A stretch of 64,000 nucleotides of DNA from Ceratotherium simum simum. Lineage: Eukaryota; Chordata; Mammalia; Perissodactyla; Rhinocerotidae. The position numbers were made by a program, and so were the translations under genes. The stretch is from the NCBI RefSeq assembly GCF_000283155.1, contig NW_004454195.1, forward strand, positions 5,356,782 through 5,420,781, in the 5' to 3' direction. The notes below the pieces were generated by a model. That model saw only the letters and a program-made list of their open reading frames with translations. It was not told the origin of the DNA and did no database searches. This document shows, in pieces, positions 1 to 10,894 of the stretch; the first letter of the stretch is position 1; each line of letters opens with the position of its first letter.

Positions 1-50
1 CAATAGTACAAAGGTAAAAAATAATGCACAGGTAAAACGAGAAAGGACAG

Positions 51-79
51 GTTTTTGTTGTTGTTGTTGTTGTTTTTTT
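51..79. repeat. (TTG)n microsatellite and T run
   Basis: About six TTG units followed by a T run, inside the L1 piece. Confidence 0.8.
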
Positions 80-1008
80 AAATAAACGATGTTGGAACAA
101 TTTAGTACCAACATTGCTAGGAAGAAAATCTAAAAGATGCACAGGAGCTATATGAAGAAATTATAAATCCTTAGAAGGTCAAAGAAGACCTAAATACCTT
201 CTTCATGAAATGGAAAACTCAAAATTTAAAGATATCAATTCTCCCCTCAAAGTCATCAAGAGATTCAATGTAACAACAATCAAAATCACAACAGTATTCC
301 TTGTTGAACTTAAAACCTGATATTCAATTTATACGGAAGGGCAAAGGGCAAAGAAAAGCCAAGACACTCTTAAAGAAGAACAAAAAGGCATTAGCACTTT
401 CAAATATCTAGACAATATAAATCTATACTAATTATGACTGTGTAGACTAAGCAGCAGAATAAAGAAATAGATCAATGGAACCAAGCAGAGAGCCCAGGGA
501 CAGAGCCAAACATCTACGGACACTGAACATATGACAGAGCAGGTAATACACAGATAAAAGGAGAAAGGATAGATTTTTTCAAAAACAAAAACAAAACAAT
601 AAATAGTGGAAAAATTCAGTGTCTACGTGGAAAAAAAATAAATTTTTTTTTAATTTAAAATAAATTGGGACCTCCTTTCCTAATACCTTACAAAAGAAAT
701 CAACTCAAATGCAAACAGATTATAAATCTAAATGTAAAAAGTAAAAACCATGAAACTTTCAGAAGAAAATATTGGAGAATATCTTAACTTGAAGGTAAGG
801 AAAGGTTTCTTAAACAATAAGAGGACAGACCCAAAAGAAAAGAGTGATAAATTTTAAACCAGAATTTCTCTGCATCATAAGATACCATTAAAGAAAGTGA
901 AGAGATAAGCCAAAATTGGTATTCACAACATATGTAACATGTAAGGATTAGTATATAGAATACATATAATGTGTTCCCACAAATAAATAATAAAAAGAAA
1001 AACAACTC

Positions 1009-1258
1009 GGGGGCTGGCCTGGTGCCACAGTGGTTAAGTTCGCGCACTCCGCTTTGGCGGCCCGGAGTTTGCGGGTTCAGATCCTGGGCACGGACCTACC
1101 AACTACTCATCAAGGCATGCTGTGGCGACATCCCACATACAAAACAGAGGAAGACTGGCATGGGTGTTAGCTCAGGGACAATCTTCCTCAAGCAAAAAGA
1201 GTAAGATTGGCAACAGATGTTAGCTCAGGGCCAACCTCCCTCACCAAAAAAAAAAAAA
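1009..1258 (+). mobile_element. ERE SINE (gttagctcaggg-tail type)
   Basis: A tRNA-derived head (GTGGTTAAGTTCGCGCACTC, box-B-like GGTTCAGATCC) is followed by two copies of the gat(t)GGCA..GTTAGCTCAGGG..CTTCCTCA tail module and an A tail. It is nested in the L1. A short CAACTC flanks both sides (1003-1008 and 1261-1266), a weak target-site duplication. Confidence 0.93.
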
Positions 1259-2783
1259 GTCAACTCAACAGGAAAAAATAAAGGATCATTTCACAAAAAA
1301 GCAAAATCCAAAGGGCCAATAAACATATAAAAAGATGCTCAACATCATTAGTAATCATGGAAATGCAAATTAAAACCACAGTGAGATACTATCTCCACCA
1401 CCAGATTGGCAAAAATTTAGAAGTCTGACCATATCAAGTATTGGCAAAAATGGAGAACAACTACTACACACATCCATTACTGGTGGGAGTGAACACTGAC
1501 TGGTATACCCATTTGGTAAAAGAGTTTGGTATTACCTACTAAAGTTTGAATATGCACACACCTGTGACTCAATAATTCAACTCCTAGGTACACATCCTAA
1601 AATAACTCTTGTACATGTGCACCAGAAAACATGTTCAAAATTTCCATAGCAGCAGTATTCATGAAAGCAAAACACCGGGAAAACTCAGAACTCCATCAAT
1701 AACAAAAATGGATAAATTGACAAATTTATTCAATGAAATACTACGATTGGCCAGAGTCATTTTACATCCATCAACATGGATAAATCTAAAAGCATAATGC
1801 TGAGGAAAAGAAGCAAATCTCAGAATACAAACAGTATAAGTCCAACAAATAAAATTTAAAACAGGACAAAACTAATGAGAATGACTCACACAAGTCAGGG
1901 TAAAGATTACCTCTTGGAGGTCTGACTAAAAGTGGGACACATGGGGGTTTCTAAGGTCTTGACAATGCCATATTTCTTATGCTGGGTGGTGGATATACAG
2001 GTATTAAGTTTATTATTATTATTTAAACTGTACATGTTTCATAAACTCTTATGTATGTATGATATACTTCACAATAAAACCAATTGGGGAGGGCGGGGAT
2101 GAGTTTGAGAGTGAAGTTAGGAAGTGAAGAATCTTAAGAAGTCTGGCTGGGAAGGCAAGAAGAAAAACAGGAAAACAGCTAAAAGGGGTACATGGGGCTG
2201 ATTAGACCTGAGCATGTTTAAATACCAATGAAAAGGCATCAATGGGGTTGGAGAGGTTGAAAATATAGGAGAAGGAGGAAATAACTTGTAGAATGAGGTT
2301 TCTAAGAAGGTGAGTGGGATATGACTCAGAGCACACGCGGAAAAAGGATATTTCTTTCACTTGAGGAAACAAAGCAAGGAGTTATATGCCATTCTCCTCC
2401 AACCAACTGTAATTCCCTTGAAGGCCAGGCATTATCAGCATAGAACGATACCAACATGCAGGGAAGAGAGAAGAGGTAAGGACTGCTTCCACCACTAGTT
2501 TCAAAAAGAATGAACTGGATTCCCTGAGAAGGGTACATAGTTAATCCTTAACAAATATTCAAATCATCTATTAGCTAACTTCACAAAAACTCAAATCACC
2601 TACAAGAAAAGTCCACATTAAAGCTTCATTCTTTATCAGATAAATTCAAAACAGTAATCTTAAAAGTCCAACTCATACTTTTTTTGATACATACTAAATA
2701 TTTTACATTATTAGGAATATTTTAAAAGCTAATTTCCTGAAATTCTTATTTTGCATATAAAAAATATGAAAAAATCAACTTCC

Positions 2784-2789
2784 ACTTAC
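2784..2789 (-). promoter_or_regulatory. CDKAL1: Splice donor of the CDKAL1 exon
   Basis: GTAAGT on the minus strand directly follows ...TCAATTAA. It matches the U1 consensus at all six intronic positions. It leaves AA as the first two bases of a Lys codon, as the protein requires. Confidence 0.9.
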
Positions 2790-2874
2790 TTAATTGAGTT
2801 TCTAAAGTGGTCTTCAGCTGGGTTTTTCACAGTACAACTATTCAGGAGCCATAAATCTGCGTCTGATGCATTTT
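2790..2874 (-). CDS. CDKAL1: CDKAL1 internal coding exon (about residues 96-124)
   Basis: On the minus strand this 85-bp segment lies between an AG acceptor and a GTAAGT donor and has one open frame. It reads through [18 protein letters not shown] and then HFRNSI, which I recognise as CDKAL1. That protein is a radical-SAM methylthiotransferase that adds the 2-methylthio group to t6A37 of tRNA-Lys(UUU). The first two bases (AA) complete a Glu codon from the upstream exon, and the last two (AA) begin a Lys codon, so both edges fit the protein. The segment belongs to the N-terminal UPF0004/MTTase domain. The Cys in NSCTV is one of the conserved cysteines expected to bind the auxiliary 4Fe-4S cluster. 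The other two frames of this strand contain stops. The match is from memory of the human protein. In common human numbering I believe this is exon 5, but that number is less certain. The neighbouring exons are not visible in the window. Confidence 0.93.
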
Positions 2875-2906
2875 CTATTAAAAAAATGAATATGAAAAAG
2901 AAAAGT
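2875..2906 (-). promoter_or_regulatory. CDKAL1: Splice acceptor and polypyrimidine tract of the CDKAL1 exon
   Basis: Read on the minus strand, a pyrimidine-rich stretch (CTTTTCTTTTTCAT, then a run of T) leads into TAATAG directly before the exon. The AG is at 2876-2875. The position gives the phase that completes the Glu codon, which supports this acceptor over others nearby. Confidence 0.88.
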
Positions 2907-3689
2907 AAGTATCACATTTAATCACTCAAAAATATCCAAGTGCTCACTCAGATGGCACAGAGCCTGCTGGCCGAGGGCAGAGGGGGCAGTGGATAGAGTC
3001 AAGTCAACAGGCAGTCACATTATAGTAGCTAACTGCTATAATATGGAAATATTCGTGAGAAATAAATATAAAAATGTATAACCTGTGCTATATCTTTTCA
3101 TTTACAAAATAAAGAGGATAAGCATTTTCTCCCTTTATTTGCAATATTTGAGAGTATTTAATAACTTCCAAAAACTAAAGTGAAACTAGCCTAATTTTAC
3201 CTGTGAATATGAAATTAATTGCCTCTTTTAGGACTCTTTTGTTAATATTTTTCAGGCACATGTATTATCATACACTGAATGTTCTTCAGCTTGAGAAGTT
3301 ATTAAAAAATACTATTTGTCTTCCTTGAAAAAGTTAATGATTTACCTCAAAGTGAGCCTTTTCTTTCCTCTCACCAATTTGATTAAATATTGTTATATAC
3401 TATAATAAACTCACTAGCAATGCAGCAAATAACCCAAACCCATCATGTTTACTGAAATGAATTCATAAGTGCCTAAAGTGCTTGATGCTATTCCGACTAC
3501 CTTGCTGCCTAAAAGGACTTATACACCAAAACAGAATTACCACAATGAAAGCAAAACCAAAATTAAATACTGTAGCACCTTCAATGGTATTTCAATAAGA
3601 ACAGAAACTAAGGTTAAATGACATGAAGAACTAAGAGGACATACGGATGTCTGTGTGTACATTCTCTACCTTGGAAGGGAACTTCAAAT

Positions 3690-4490
3690 GAAACCATCGT
3701 AATTCATTACAAATAGTGCTGCAATGAATAGCACTGTGCACATATCATCTTGTGTTTTTCCCAGGTTACCTTTGGAATCAAGTCCAAAGAAGTGGGATTG
3801 TTGGGTCAAAGGATAAATTCTTAGACAATTCCATTACATACTGTCAAATTCCCCTCCATAAGGGCTGTGCCACTTTGCACTGCCATGAGCAATACACGAG
3901 ACTGTCTGTTTATCCATGGCATCGCCTACGGGGTGTGCTATCAAACCTTTGTACTTTTGCCCATCTGGTGAGAAACAGGATGCCAGTGAGGTTTTAATGG
4001 GCATTTCTCTTATTATGAATGAGTTACTCATCTTTTCATATGTTTAAGAGCCATTTGCAGGGGTTTTTTTTTTTCTGTTTTCTGTCTGTTCACATATTTT
4101 GCCTATTTTTCTATGTAAAAGTGCTAAATAGTCATTTTCATCTCAAGTTTTAATTTACTAATACACACAAATACACACACAGAGAGGATGTTAATCCTTT
4201 GTCTATGATAGAAGTTACAATATTTTTTCCCAGTTTGCCATTTTACTCTTTTATAGAGTTTCTTCATACTTTTTTATTTCTAGGATACCAAATTTATCAA
4301 TCTCTTCTCTTATTGCTTCTGGATTTTGAGTCATAATTAGAAAGTTTCCTGCACTCCCAGACTACTAAGGAATTCACTCATGTTTTTTTCTAATACACAT
4401 AAGGTTTTACATTTAGAGCTTTGATCTATTAGGAATTCATCCTGGTATACATTGATCTCACTGAATTTTTTAAATGCAAAATGAAATGAG
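3690..4490 (-). mobile_element. L1 3' region, sense to CDKAL1
   Basis: Plus-strand phrases such as AAATAGTGCTGCAATGAATAG, AAGTGGGATTGTTGGGTCAAAGG and CATCTTTTCATATGTTTAAGAGCC are the reverse complement of the L1 3' end. The element is therefore on the minus strand. It is decayed and has no usable frame. It is the only minus-strand L1 piece I found. Confidence 0.85.
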
Positions 4491-4499
4491 ATCCTATAT

Positions 4500-5000
4500 T
4501 CTCATACCAAATTAGAAAATATTAAAAAGCATGATAGTATCTAGTGCTACCAAAGGAATAGGGAAACTGGCAACCTCTTACTTGGTTGGCCTCAGTCTAC
4601 ACTGATGAAACTCTTTGGAATGCAATGTGGGAACAGTTATCAAAAATTTAAACGTGCATCAGAATTTCTCCTACACATACTTGTAGGATACTGGCACCAC
4701 ACAAACACACATTTATACACACACACACATATATGTACATATATACACACACACACACACGTATAAATTTTAAAATTCTCATTGAAGATTACCGACAAAG
4801 CAAAAAACCTGGAAAGCCTACATATCCATTATAAGGAGATTGCTTACATAAATTATGAGACTAAAATACCATTTAGCTGTTAAAAAAGCAAGATACAACT
4901 GTAAGTGCTAATTTATCATCAGGGGAAGCAAAGAAAGCTACAGAAGAGTAAGTCCTGTATTTCATTTGTGTTTTAAAAAGGAAAAAGAGAAAAAAAGAAA
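4500..5000 (+). mobile_element. L1 3' fragment
   Basis: L1-like phrases (AACTGGCAACCTCTTACTTGG, GGAATGCAATGTGGGAACAG, ATTTAGCTGTTAAAAAAGCAAG) support an old L1M 3' piece on the plus strand. Boundaries are uncertain. Confidence 0.55.
4704..4762. repeat. (CA)n/(TA) compound microsatellite
   Basis: Interrupted runs of CA with an ATATATGTACATATAT centre. Likely length-variable. Confidence 0.85.
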
Positions 5001-5352
5001 TTCTGTTCTAAGCAAAGAAAATTTCTCAGAGCAGACACATGAAACTGAGGTGTCTGCCCCTGGAAGTGAGACGAAGGTTCAGTTGTCCTCCGTTCACATG
5101 CACCTTTCCTTTCTTCCTCTTTTCTTTTTTTAAACTTGCATAAACATTACTTTTATAATCTTATAAAGTTTAATCCTGAGAAAGGACACATTAATATTTA
5201 ACTTACATCCACATGTATTGTTTGAATTTTTAAAAGAATGTATTGCCTTTTTCATGCAAGAAAACTAACCAAGCCTTTTTAATTTTTTTTACATTTCCTT
5301 CTCCAAAAAGCTCAGAATCAATAGTGTTCTTTCACTTTAAAGGGAGAACATA

Positions 5353-5698
5353 GGGCCGGCCCCATGGCTTAGTGGTTAAGTGCACGTGCTCCGCTACCGG
5401 CGGCCCGGGTTCAGATCCTGGGCGCGCACCGATGCACCGCTTCTCAGGCCATGCTGAGGCCGCGTCCCACATACAGCAACTAGAAGGATGTGCAACTATG
5501 ACATACAACTATCTGCTGGGACTTTGGGGGAAAAAAAAGGAGGAGGATTGGCAATAGATGTTAGCTCAGAGCCGGTCTGCCTCAGCAAAAACAGGAGGAT
5601 TAGCACGGATGTTAGCTCAGGGCTGATCTTCCTCACAAAAGAAAAAAAAAAAAAAAAGGAAACCAAAAATTAAAAATAAATACATAAATAATAAAATA
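5353..5698 (+). mobile_element. ERE SINE, composite body and two tail modules
   Basis: Starts GGGCCGGCCCCATGGCTTAGTGG, continues through the CAGCAACTAGAAGG body and CTGGGACTTTGGGGG, then adds two GTTAGCTCAG tail modules and a long A-rich tail. GAGAACATA flanks it at 5344-5352 and 5699-5707 as a target-site duplication. Confidence 0.95.
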
Positions 5699-5964
5699 GA
5701 GAACATAAACTATTTTCCTGCTATGATCCATCACAAAACAGTGATTTGATAGATTTTCTAAGTGACTTTTCTCCCCAGTGCTAAAAGCTTTTGTACTCAC
5801 CGAACCAAGAAAATCATGGTCATTGACACACCACCCACTTTGAGTGTGAGGACAGAGAAACAAACTGTTAATTGTTTTAATTGAAACGCATTTACTTTCC
5901 AAACTATTTCTTTATGTACACAAATTACTTTTAAATCTAAAATAATAAAAATCTGATTTAAAAT

Positions 5965-6210
5965 AATGATAATAGCTAACATTATTGAGTACATATTATG
6001 CATCCAGCAATCAGCCAGGCACGTTGTTATGTTCTTTTTTTTTTTTTATTTAATCCTCCCAATTTGAGGTGGGTTCATTTTGACTCCAACTTTACAGAGG
6101 GGGAATCTAAGGCTTAGAAAGAAAAAGTAACTTGCCTAAAATCACACAGTAAGAGGGTGGGCCAGGATTAGAAATCCAGACAAACTGACTCCAGAGACTG
6201 TAAATTTAAG
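5965..6210 (-). mobile_element. MIR SINE
   Basis: Reverse-complement MIR pattern: ATTATTGAGTACATATTATG, TTTAATCCTCCC, TTTACAGAGGGGGAATCTAAGG, AAGTAACTTGCC and a cACACAGTAAG core, ending in the GACTCCAGAG head. The T run at 6033-6045 is inside it. Confidence 0.85.
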
Positions 6211-6214
6211 GAAA

Positions 6215-7790
6215 TTAGAATGCCTCATTAGTGGCTCTTTGCCTCTTGATCAAAAATAATGGAGACAATATCTAAAAACAAAATAAAGAAGTATTACATG
6301 GCCTTGAGGTTGCCTCATGATATTTCTAAGAAGACTAATAATCAGGCTTCAAAAGGAGCTGTTTGGCTATTTCCAAAATTTCCAAGATCTTGAACATGTC
6401 AGCTCTTGGCCTTCTGTAATCAGTGAGAGACATGCAACTAAAGGGAGAATTAATAATGAGTGCAAGAGCTGACTCTCACAGCAACCAATCTTCCCTTCAC
6501 CCTGCAGGCTTCTGTATAATGGTGGCATTATAGAAGGGATGGGCATGGTTCATATTAACACTACTCAGAACAGAACATTTATCTTACACAACTGTTCCAT
6601 TTGAAAGTCAACTAGAGGAGCAGCATAAAACAGTAAGAGGAGTCTATTCATACATCTAAGTAAGGCAACTACGCAAGCAGATACAAATAAAAATTCACTA
6701 AGAACATGAAGAGGGGAAAAAAGTTTTATTGTTTTGGATCCAACAGCATTTTGAAGGAATTTCTTTACCATAGAACTCTAGAAGACAAGTCAAGTTCAAA
6801 CAATTTAAATGTCCATAACACTTAATCATACCTGGGGAGTTTATCTATATAATACAAATCATTGGATGCCTACTAAAAACTCAGAGAATAGAATATGCTT
6901 TAATAAGAGAATTTAAAAGCACCTTTAAGGTACATCTTGAAAAATCATTTCTTAAAATCAATAAAAGACAAAATAAAAATTCTAGTCGATAAATTAATTT
7001 TTTCTTCTACATTTCATTCATTGCTCTTTATATGGACTGTGTAATGCACAGCATGGAGTAACCATGTTTTCAAAATCTGTTTTATAAAAGCAATTAAAGT
7101 GATCCACGAGAAAGTATTCTCCTTTTAGTCAGCTAGGGTGGAGGAGGTGGAGGCTGGGAAGACAAAGAAGAGGCAGGAAGAGGTGGAAGGAGCAGAAGAG
7201 AAGAGGAGAAATGAAAGAAAGAGACAGACAGACTGACAGACAAAGTGTATCTACAGTTCCCAGTCTGAAATACTTAAGAGCAAGAACTGACCCTCCACTG
7301 TATACTGTTGGTGATTGTTTCGTGTGTTTCTGAGTGAAGTAGGACACCAGAGCTCCTAAGGGGAAGCACTTATTCTTGGAGATTACTTGCACAATGAGTT
7401 TGTTCTTTTATAACAGTCCTGCTGAGCGCTTCACACAAATAAGATGAGGAAACCAACGGTCAGCTTAAACTCGGTTTACTCTATGAAGGGAAAAGAACAT
7501 TTTTCCTTTTAAAAGAGAATTAATACCTGGCAAAACTCTACCTATAACTATTGAAAATTAATTACATAGCTAAGTAGGCGTGGTCATAATCAAAACCAGA
7601 GTGCTAGAAAGACCTTTTACTTATTATGTAGAATAGAACATTGCTAATATTCCCCTGTCCTCCTTCCAAATTAAATTGCTCTGTTGATCCTGATACATAA
7701 TTACTTTCGAAGTTACTACATCTTAAAAATCCCTAATAGGATATCTATTTCTACATGTTAAATTGGTTTATAAACTAAGAGGCAATATAC
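6215..7790. other. Intron segment without a named gene or repeat
   Basis: No splice-flanked coding frame or clear repeat family was recognised. It contains a purine-rich tract listed separately. Confidence 0.45.
7136..7245. repeat. GA-rich low-complexity tract
   Basis: About 110 bases almost free of pyrimidines on the plus strand (GGAGGTGGAGG, AAGAAGAGGCAGG, GAAAGAAAGAGACAGACAGAC). Such polypurine tracts can be length-variable. Confidence 0.75.
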
Positions 7791-7794
7791 ACAC

Positions 7795-7925
7795 CAAATG
7801 GACTTCACAGGGCACTTCATGATCTGGTCACCATCCCTCCACTGAAAGCCACTGCTCACCATGCCCATCTTGTATGCTATGTTCCTACCACACTGAGCTT
7901 TTAGGCCCTCAGGCCTAATAAGTAA
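7795..7925 (+). mobile_element. L2-clade LINE fragment
   Basis: GGGCACTTCATGATCTGGTCACC followed by CCACACTGAGC-type phrases resembles the end of the L2 reverse-transcriptase frame on the plus strand. It is short and diverged. Confidence 0.5.
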
Positions 7926-8059
7926 AACTCGAAACTCAAGAAAACCAAAAAAAACCTAACAGAAAAAAAATGGGCAAAGAATATGAACTGAGAGTTCACA
8001 AAAAAAAAAAAACCACATATGACTCTTGAACATAGAAAAAGATGCTCAATCCCATTCTT

Positions 8060-8291
8060 CTTTTTGTGAGGAAGATCAGCCCTGAGCTAACATCTGATGC
8101 CCATCCTCCTCTTTTTTGCTGAGGAAGATTGGCCCTGGGCTAACATCTGTGCCCATCTTCCTCCACTTTATATGGGACGCCACCACAGCATGGCTTGACA
8201 AGTGGTGCATCGGTGTGCACCTGGGATCCGAACCTGCAAACCCTGGGCCGCCAAAGCGGAGCGCGTGCACTTGACCGCTGTGCAGGTCCCT
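8060..8291 (-). mobile_element. ERE SINE, first of a back-to-back pair
   Basis: Reverse-complement ERE: two CTGAGCTAACATC-type modules, TATATGGGACGCCACCACAGC, then GGATCCGAACC and CGCGTGCACTTGACCGC. It is flanked by TCAATCCCATTCTT (8046-8059) and TCAACCCCGTGTTT (8292-8305), diverged copies of one target site. Confidence 0.95.
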
Positions 8292-8305
8292 TCAACCCCG
8301 TGTTT

Positions 8306-8538
8306 TTTTTTTTTTATGAGGAGGATCAGCCCTGAGCTAACATCCATGCCAATCCTCCTCTTTTTGCCAAGGAAGACTGGTCCTGAGCTAACATCCGTAC
8401 CCATCTTCCTCCACTTTATGTGGGACACGGCCACAGCATGGCCTGACAAGCGGTGTGATGGTGCGCGCCCAGGATCCGAACCTGGGCCGCCAGCAGTGGA
8501 GTGCGCGCACTTAACCGCTACACCACAGGGCAGGCCCC
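8306..8538 (-). mobile_element. ERE SINE, second of a back-to-back pair
   Basis: Same orientation and module order as the neighbour, ending CGCTACACCACAGGGCAGGCCC. It is flanked by TCAACCCCGTGTTT (8292-8305) and TCAACCCCATTCTT (8539-8552). It therefore shares the middle target copy with the first ERE. Confidence 0.95.
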
Positions 8539-9259
8539 TCAACCCCATTCTTAATAAATGAAAATGAAAACTGCACTAAGGAAAAAAAATTGTACCATTT
8601 TTCCTTCCTATATTGTCAAAATCCCAAAAGCTTGATAACATACTGTGCTGAAGCAACTGCGAGGAAACAGGCACTGGCACACATTGCTAGTGGGAATGTA
8701 AACTAGAATACCACCTATGGAGGCAATTTGACACTATCTATTGAAATGGCAAATGCATATCTTCTGAACGAGAAGTTCTAAGAATTTAGCCTACTACAAA
8801 CATATTTGCATATGTGCAAGGTCATTCATTGCAGCATTATTTGTTAACAGTAAAAGGTGACTGGTTAAAGACATTTTAGTATATTCAGAATTGAGACTCC
8901 TATAAAGCTGCTCACAAAAAATTAAAAAAATGAATAACCTCTAAGTCCTAATATGGAAAGATCTCCAGGACATATTGTTCAGAGAAAAGAATAAGACACT
9001 AAAAAATATATACACTATGCTACCACTGGAAATCTAGAATACATATTCACATTTGTTTGTATTTGCATAAAAAAATTTTTGGATGTATACCAGAAACAAA
9101 CACCAATGGCTGGGACTGGGAGGAGGGAGTGGGAACAGGATTGATGAGAGTCAAGGTAAGAGGAAGACTTTTTCTTGTATAACTTATGTTTTATTTTTGA
9201 ACCTATTCAAAAATTAAGTATTTTCAAAATAAAAGAGCAATTATAAAAACTGTAGCTTG

Positions 9260-10700
9260 TCTTAATGTTCCTGCGATCTCCCCATGTCTTTACTCCCTTG
9301 CATAGTCAAACATCTTGGAAGAAGTCTCTCTGTACCAGCTATACTCTGTCACCTCTCATTCCCTCTTCCACCACTTCCTTTTGGGGAAGACCTTCAACTA
9401 CTCATTTCCCTGAATTCACTTTCATCAAGGGAACGGATATGAAATGCCACAGACAGAAGCATGATGCAATTAAATACTCCTTTCTTCGTGATGTCAATAG
9501 CATCACTCTCCTGTTTTCCTCTCACCTCCTTGGCCTCTCTACTTTACCCATCCCTCTCCGCCCCCCATGAATTAGAGTTCCCTAAAACCTAGATTTTGGT
9601 CTCCTTCTCATCTATTCACTAGATGACACTATTCCTCTCATGGTTTTAAATACTACCATTACACTGACAGATGATACCCAAATTTATACTTCCAGTTCAA
9701 CTCCTAGTTAGTGAGTTCACTATCTTCTTTTCATGGCAATAGAGTTATTTACATAAAATCCACTATCCAACTCACCCAATAACATCTCCACCGGAACTTA
9801 CCAAAGAAATATTAAAACTTAACACAAATCATTTCCAAAATTGAACTCGCAAATTTTCACCCTTGTATTCATCAGGTTCTAGTTAGGAAAACAGAAACCA
9901 CTCTAGGCATTAAAATAAGGAAAAAGTAACACAGAAATGTGGTTACACGGGTGATGGAAAAGCCAAGACACCAAATGGGGAACGGTGAAGCAACCTTGAG
10001 GTGAGTACCAGCAGGAAACCACTACAGCCTAAGGGCCGGAGAGACCCACTGGAAGAGATGGAATTATAAGAGCCCAGAAGCTGCAATAATTTGGCAGAGG
10101 CTAGAGTGGCAGCAGGAGCTGGTCATCGGGAGCTGGGACTACAAAGGATGGAGCTGTTTGATAGGAACTGAAGCCACAGGAATGAAACTGCCACTTCCTG
10201 GGACACGACCCAGAGCAGAAAGAGAGGGAGGAAAATACCCTACCTTCTCCCCACTCCTATCCTCCAGTCTTTCATCAATGCTTCCTATTGGCCAAATCTA
10301 GCCATAAAAGCCAAAAGGTAAGGAAGACTGTCAAATGCAGTTCCATGCAATACAGAAGACAGAGAAAGTCAGGGAATGAAATCTGAGAGCCAACAGGCAA
10401 ATGACTAAACCTCACCTTTTCCAGTCTTCCCCATCTCCATAAATGGCACATTTACACAAAGGCTGAAACCAGAAACCTGGGAGTCACCCTTAATCATTCC
10501 TTTCACCTCACCACCTCTGAGAGCAAATCCAACAACTCCCAAAGGATTTTACCTCCAAAATAATGTGAATACATCTGCTATTCATCTCCATCGCCACCAC
10601 CCTTGTATAAGTTATCAAGTCTCACCTACACCATTGCAATAGTCTCCTACGTCCCTATGGTTGCCATTAAAGCAACTTAGAAAACTATCAATGAACCAAA
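9260..10700 (+). mobile_element. L2/CR1-clade LINE (RT-region remnant), interrupted
   Basis: The plus strand keeps scattered phrases of the L2 reverse-transcriptase end: CTGACAGATGATACCCAAATT (the ADD-like region), GAAACCTGGGAGTCACCC, and CACCATTGCAATAGTCTCC. All frames are broken. A 101-codon frame at 9265-9570 is a chance opening in it. A different element (9868-10425) interrupts it. Confidence 0.6.
9868..10425. mobile_element. Unnamed interspersed repeat inside the L2 LINE
   Basis: L2-like sequence stops at about 9868 and resumes at about 10425. The block between starts near GGTTCTAGTTAGGAAAACAG and includes AGAAACCACTCTAGGCATT. It resembles a common mammalian interspersed repeat whose name I cannot give with confidence. 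Boundaries are approximate. Confidence 0.45.
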
Positions 10701-10894
10701 GGAAGGCAAGAGTTTTTTTTGTTTTAGCAGACATGAATAATCTATACATACAGATAACTGAAAAGTGGGTGAATAAGATACATACTATTGGCAGCAATTT
10801 GAAACTATATTTTGGTAAGAGAGAAAATAAGTCACTATTGAGAATTTACTCCACACCCAAAAATAGAGTTGTAAAAAAAATATAATTATACCCC

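Larger units (their letters stand above)
1..2085 (+). mobile_element. Old L1 (L1M-type) ORF2 end and 3' UTR
   Basis: The plus strand carries decayed but recognisable L1 3' sequence: the phrase around AGATCAATGGAACC, then at 1333 GATGCTCAACATCATTAGTAATCATGG, then TTCATAGCAGC-type and CCATCAA-type phrases of the L1 3' end. The piece ends near an AATAAA at 2074. Stops break every frame. An ERE at 1009-1258 interrupts it. It lies antisense to CDKAL1. Confidence 0.8.
1..2789 (-). other. CDKAL1: CDKAL1 intron downstream of the exon (5' part)
   Basis: Intron DNA between the donor and the window edge. In gene order the intron starts at 2789 and runs toward position 1. Positions 2100-2789 show no repeat I can name. 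The rest is an old L1 3' end with an ERE in it. If the exon is human exon 5, this intron is orthologous to the one carrying the known human type 2 diabetes association; that is inference. Confidence 0.8.
2100..3680. other. Repeat-poor intron around the exon
   Basis: Apart from the CDKAL1 exon I see no gene or named repeat here. A short GC-richer patch lies at 2945-3000. Nothing else stands out. Confidence 0.5.
7930..9245 (+). mobile_element. L1M 3' end, split by two EREs
   Basis: Plus-strand L1 phrases: AATGGGCAAAGAATATGAACTG, GATGCTCAATCCCATT, ACACATTGCTAGTGGGAATG, TTCATTGCAGCATTATTTG, GCTGGGACTGGGAGGAGGG, ending near AAAATAAAAGAGCAATTATAAAAAC. The two minus-strand EREs at 8060-8538 split it. 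Confidence 0.82.

Noticed and set aside
1025..1105. tRNA gene, because of A and B box-like sequence
   Set aside because: The boxes belong to the tRNA-derived head of ERE SINEs. No cloverleaf or mature tRNA end is present. The same holds for every other ERE.
8168..8561. Open frames of 119 and 126 codons on both strands
   Set aside because: Both are translations of the two EREs. Similar Arg/Gly/Pro-rich frames recur in other ERE copies (62409-62719, 47333-47647).
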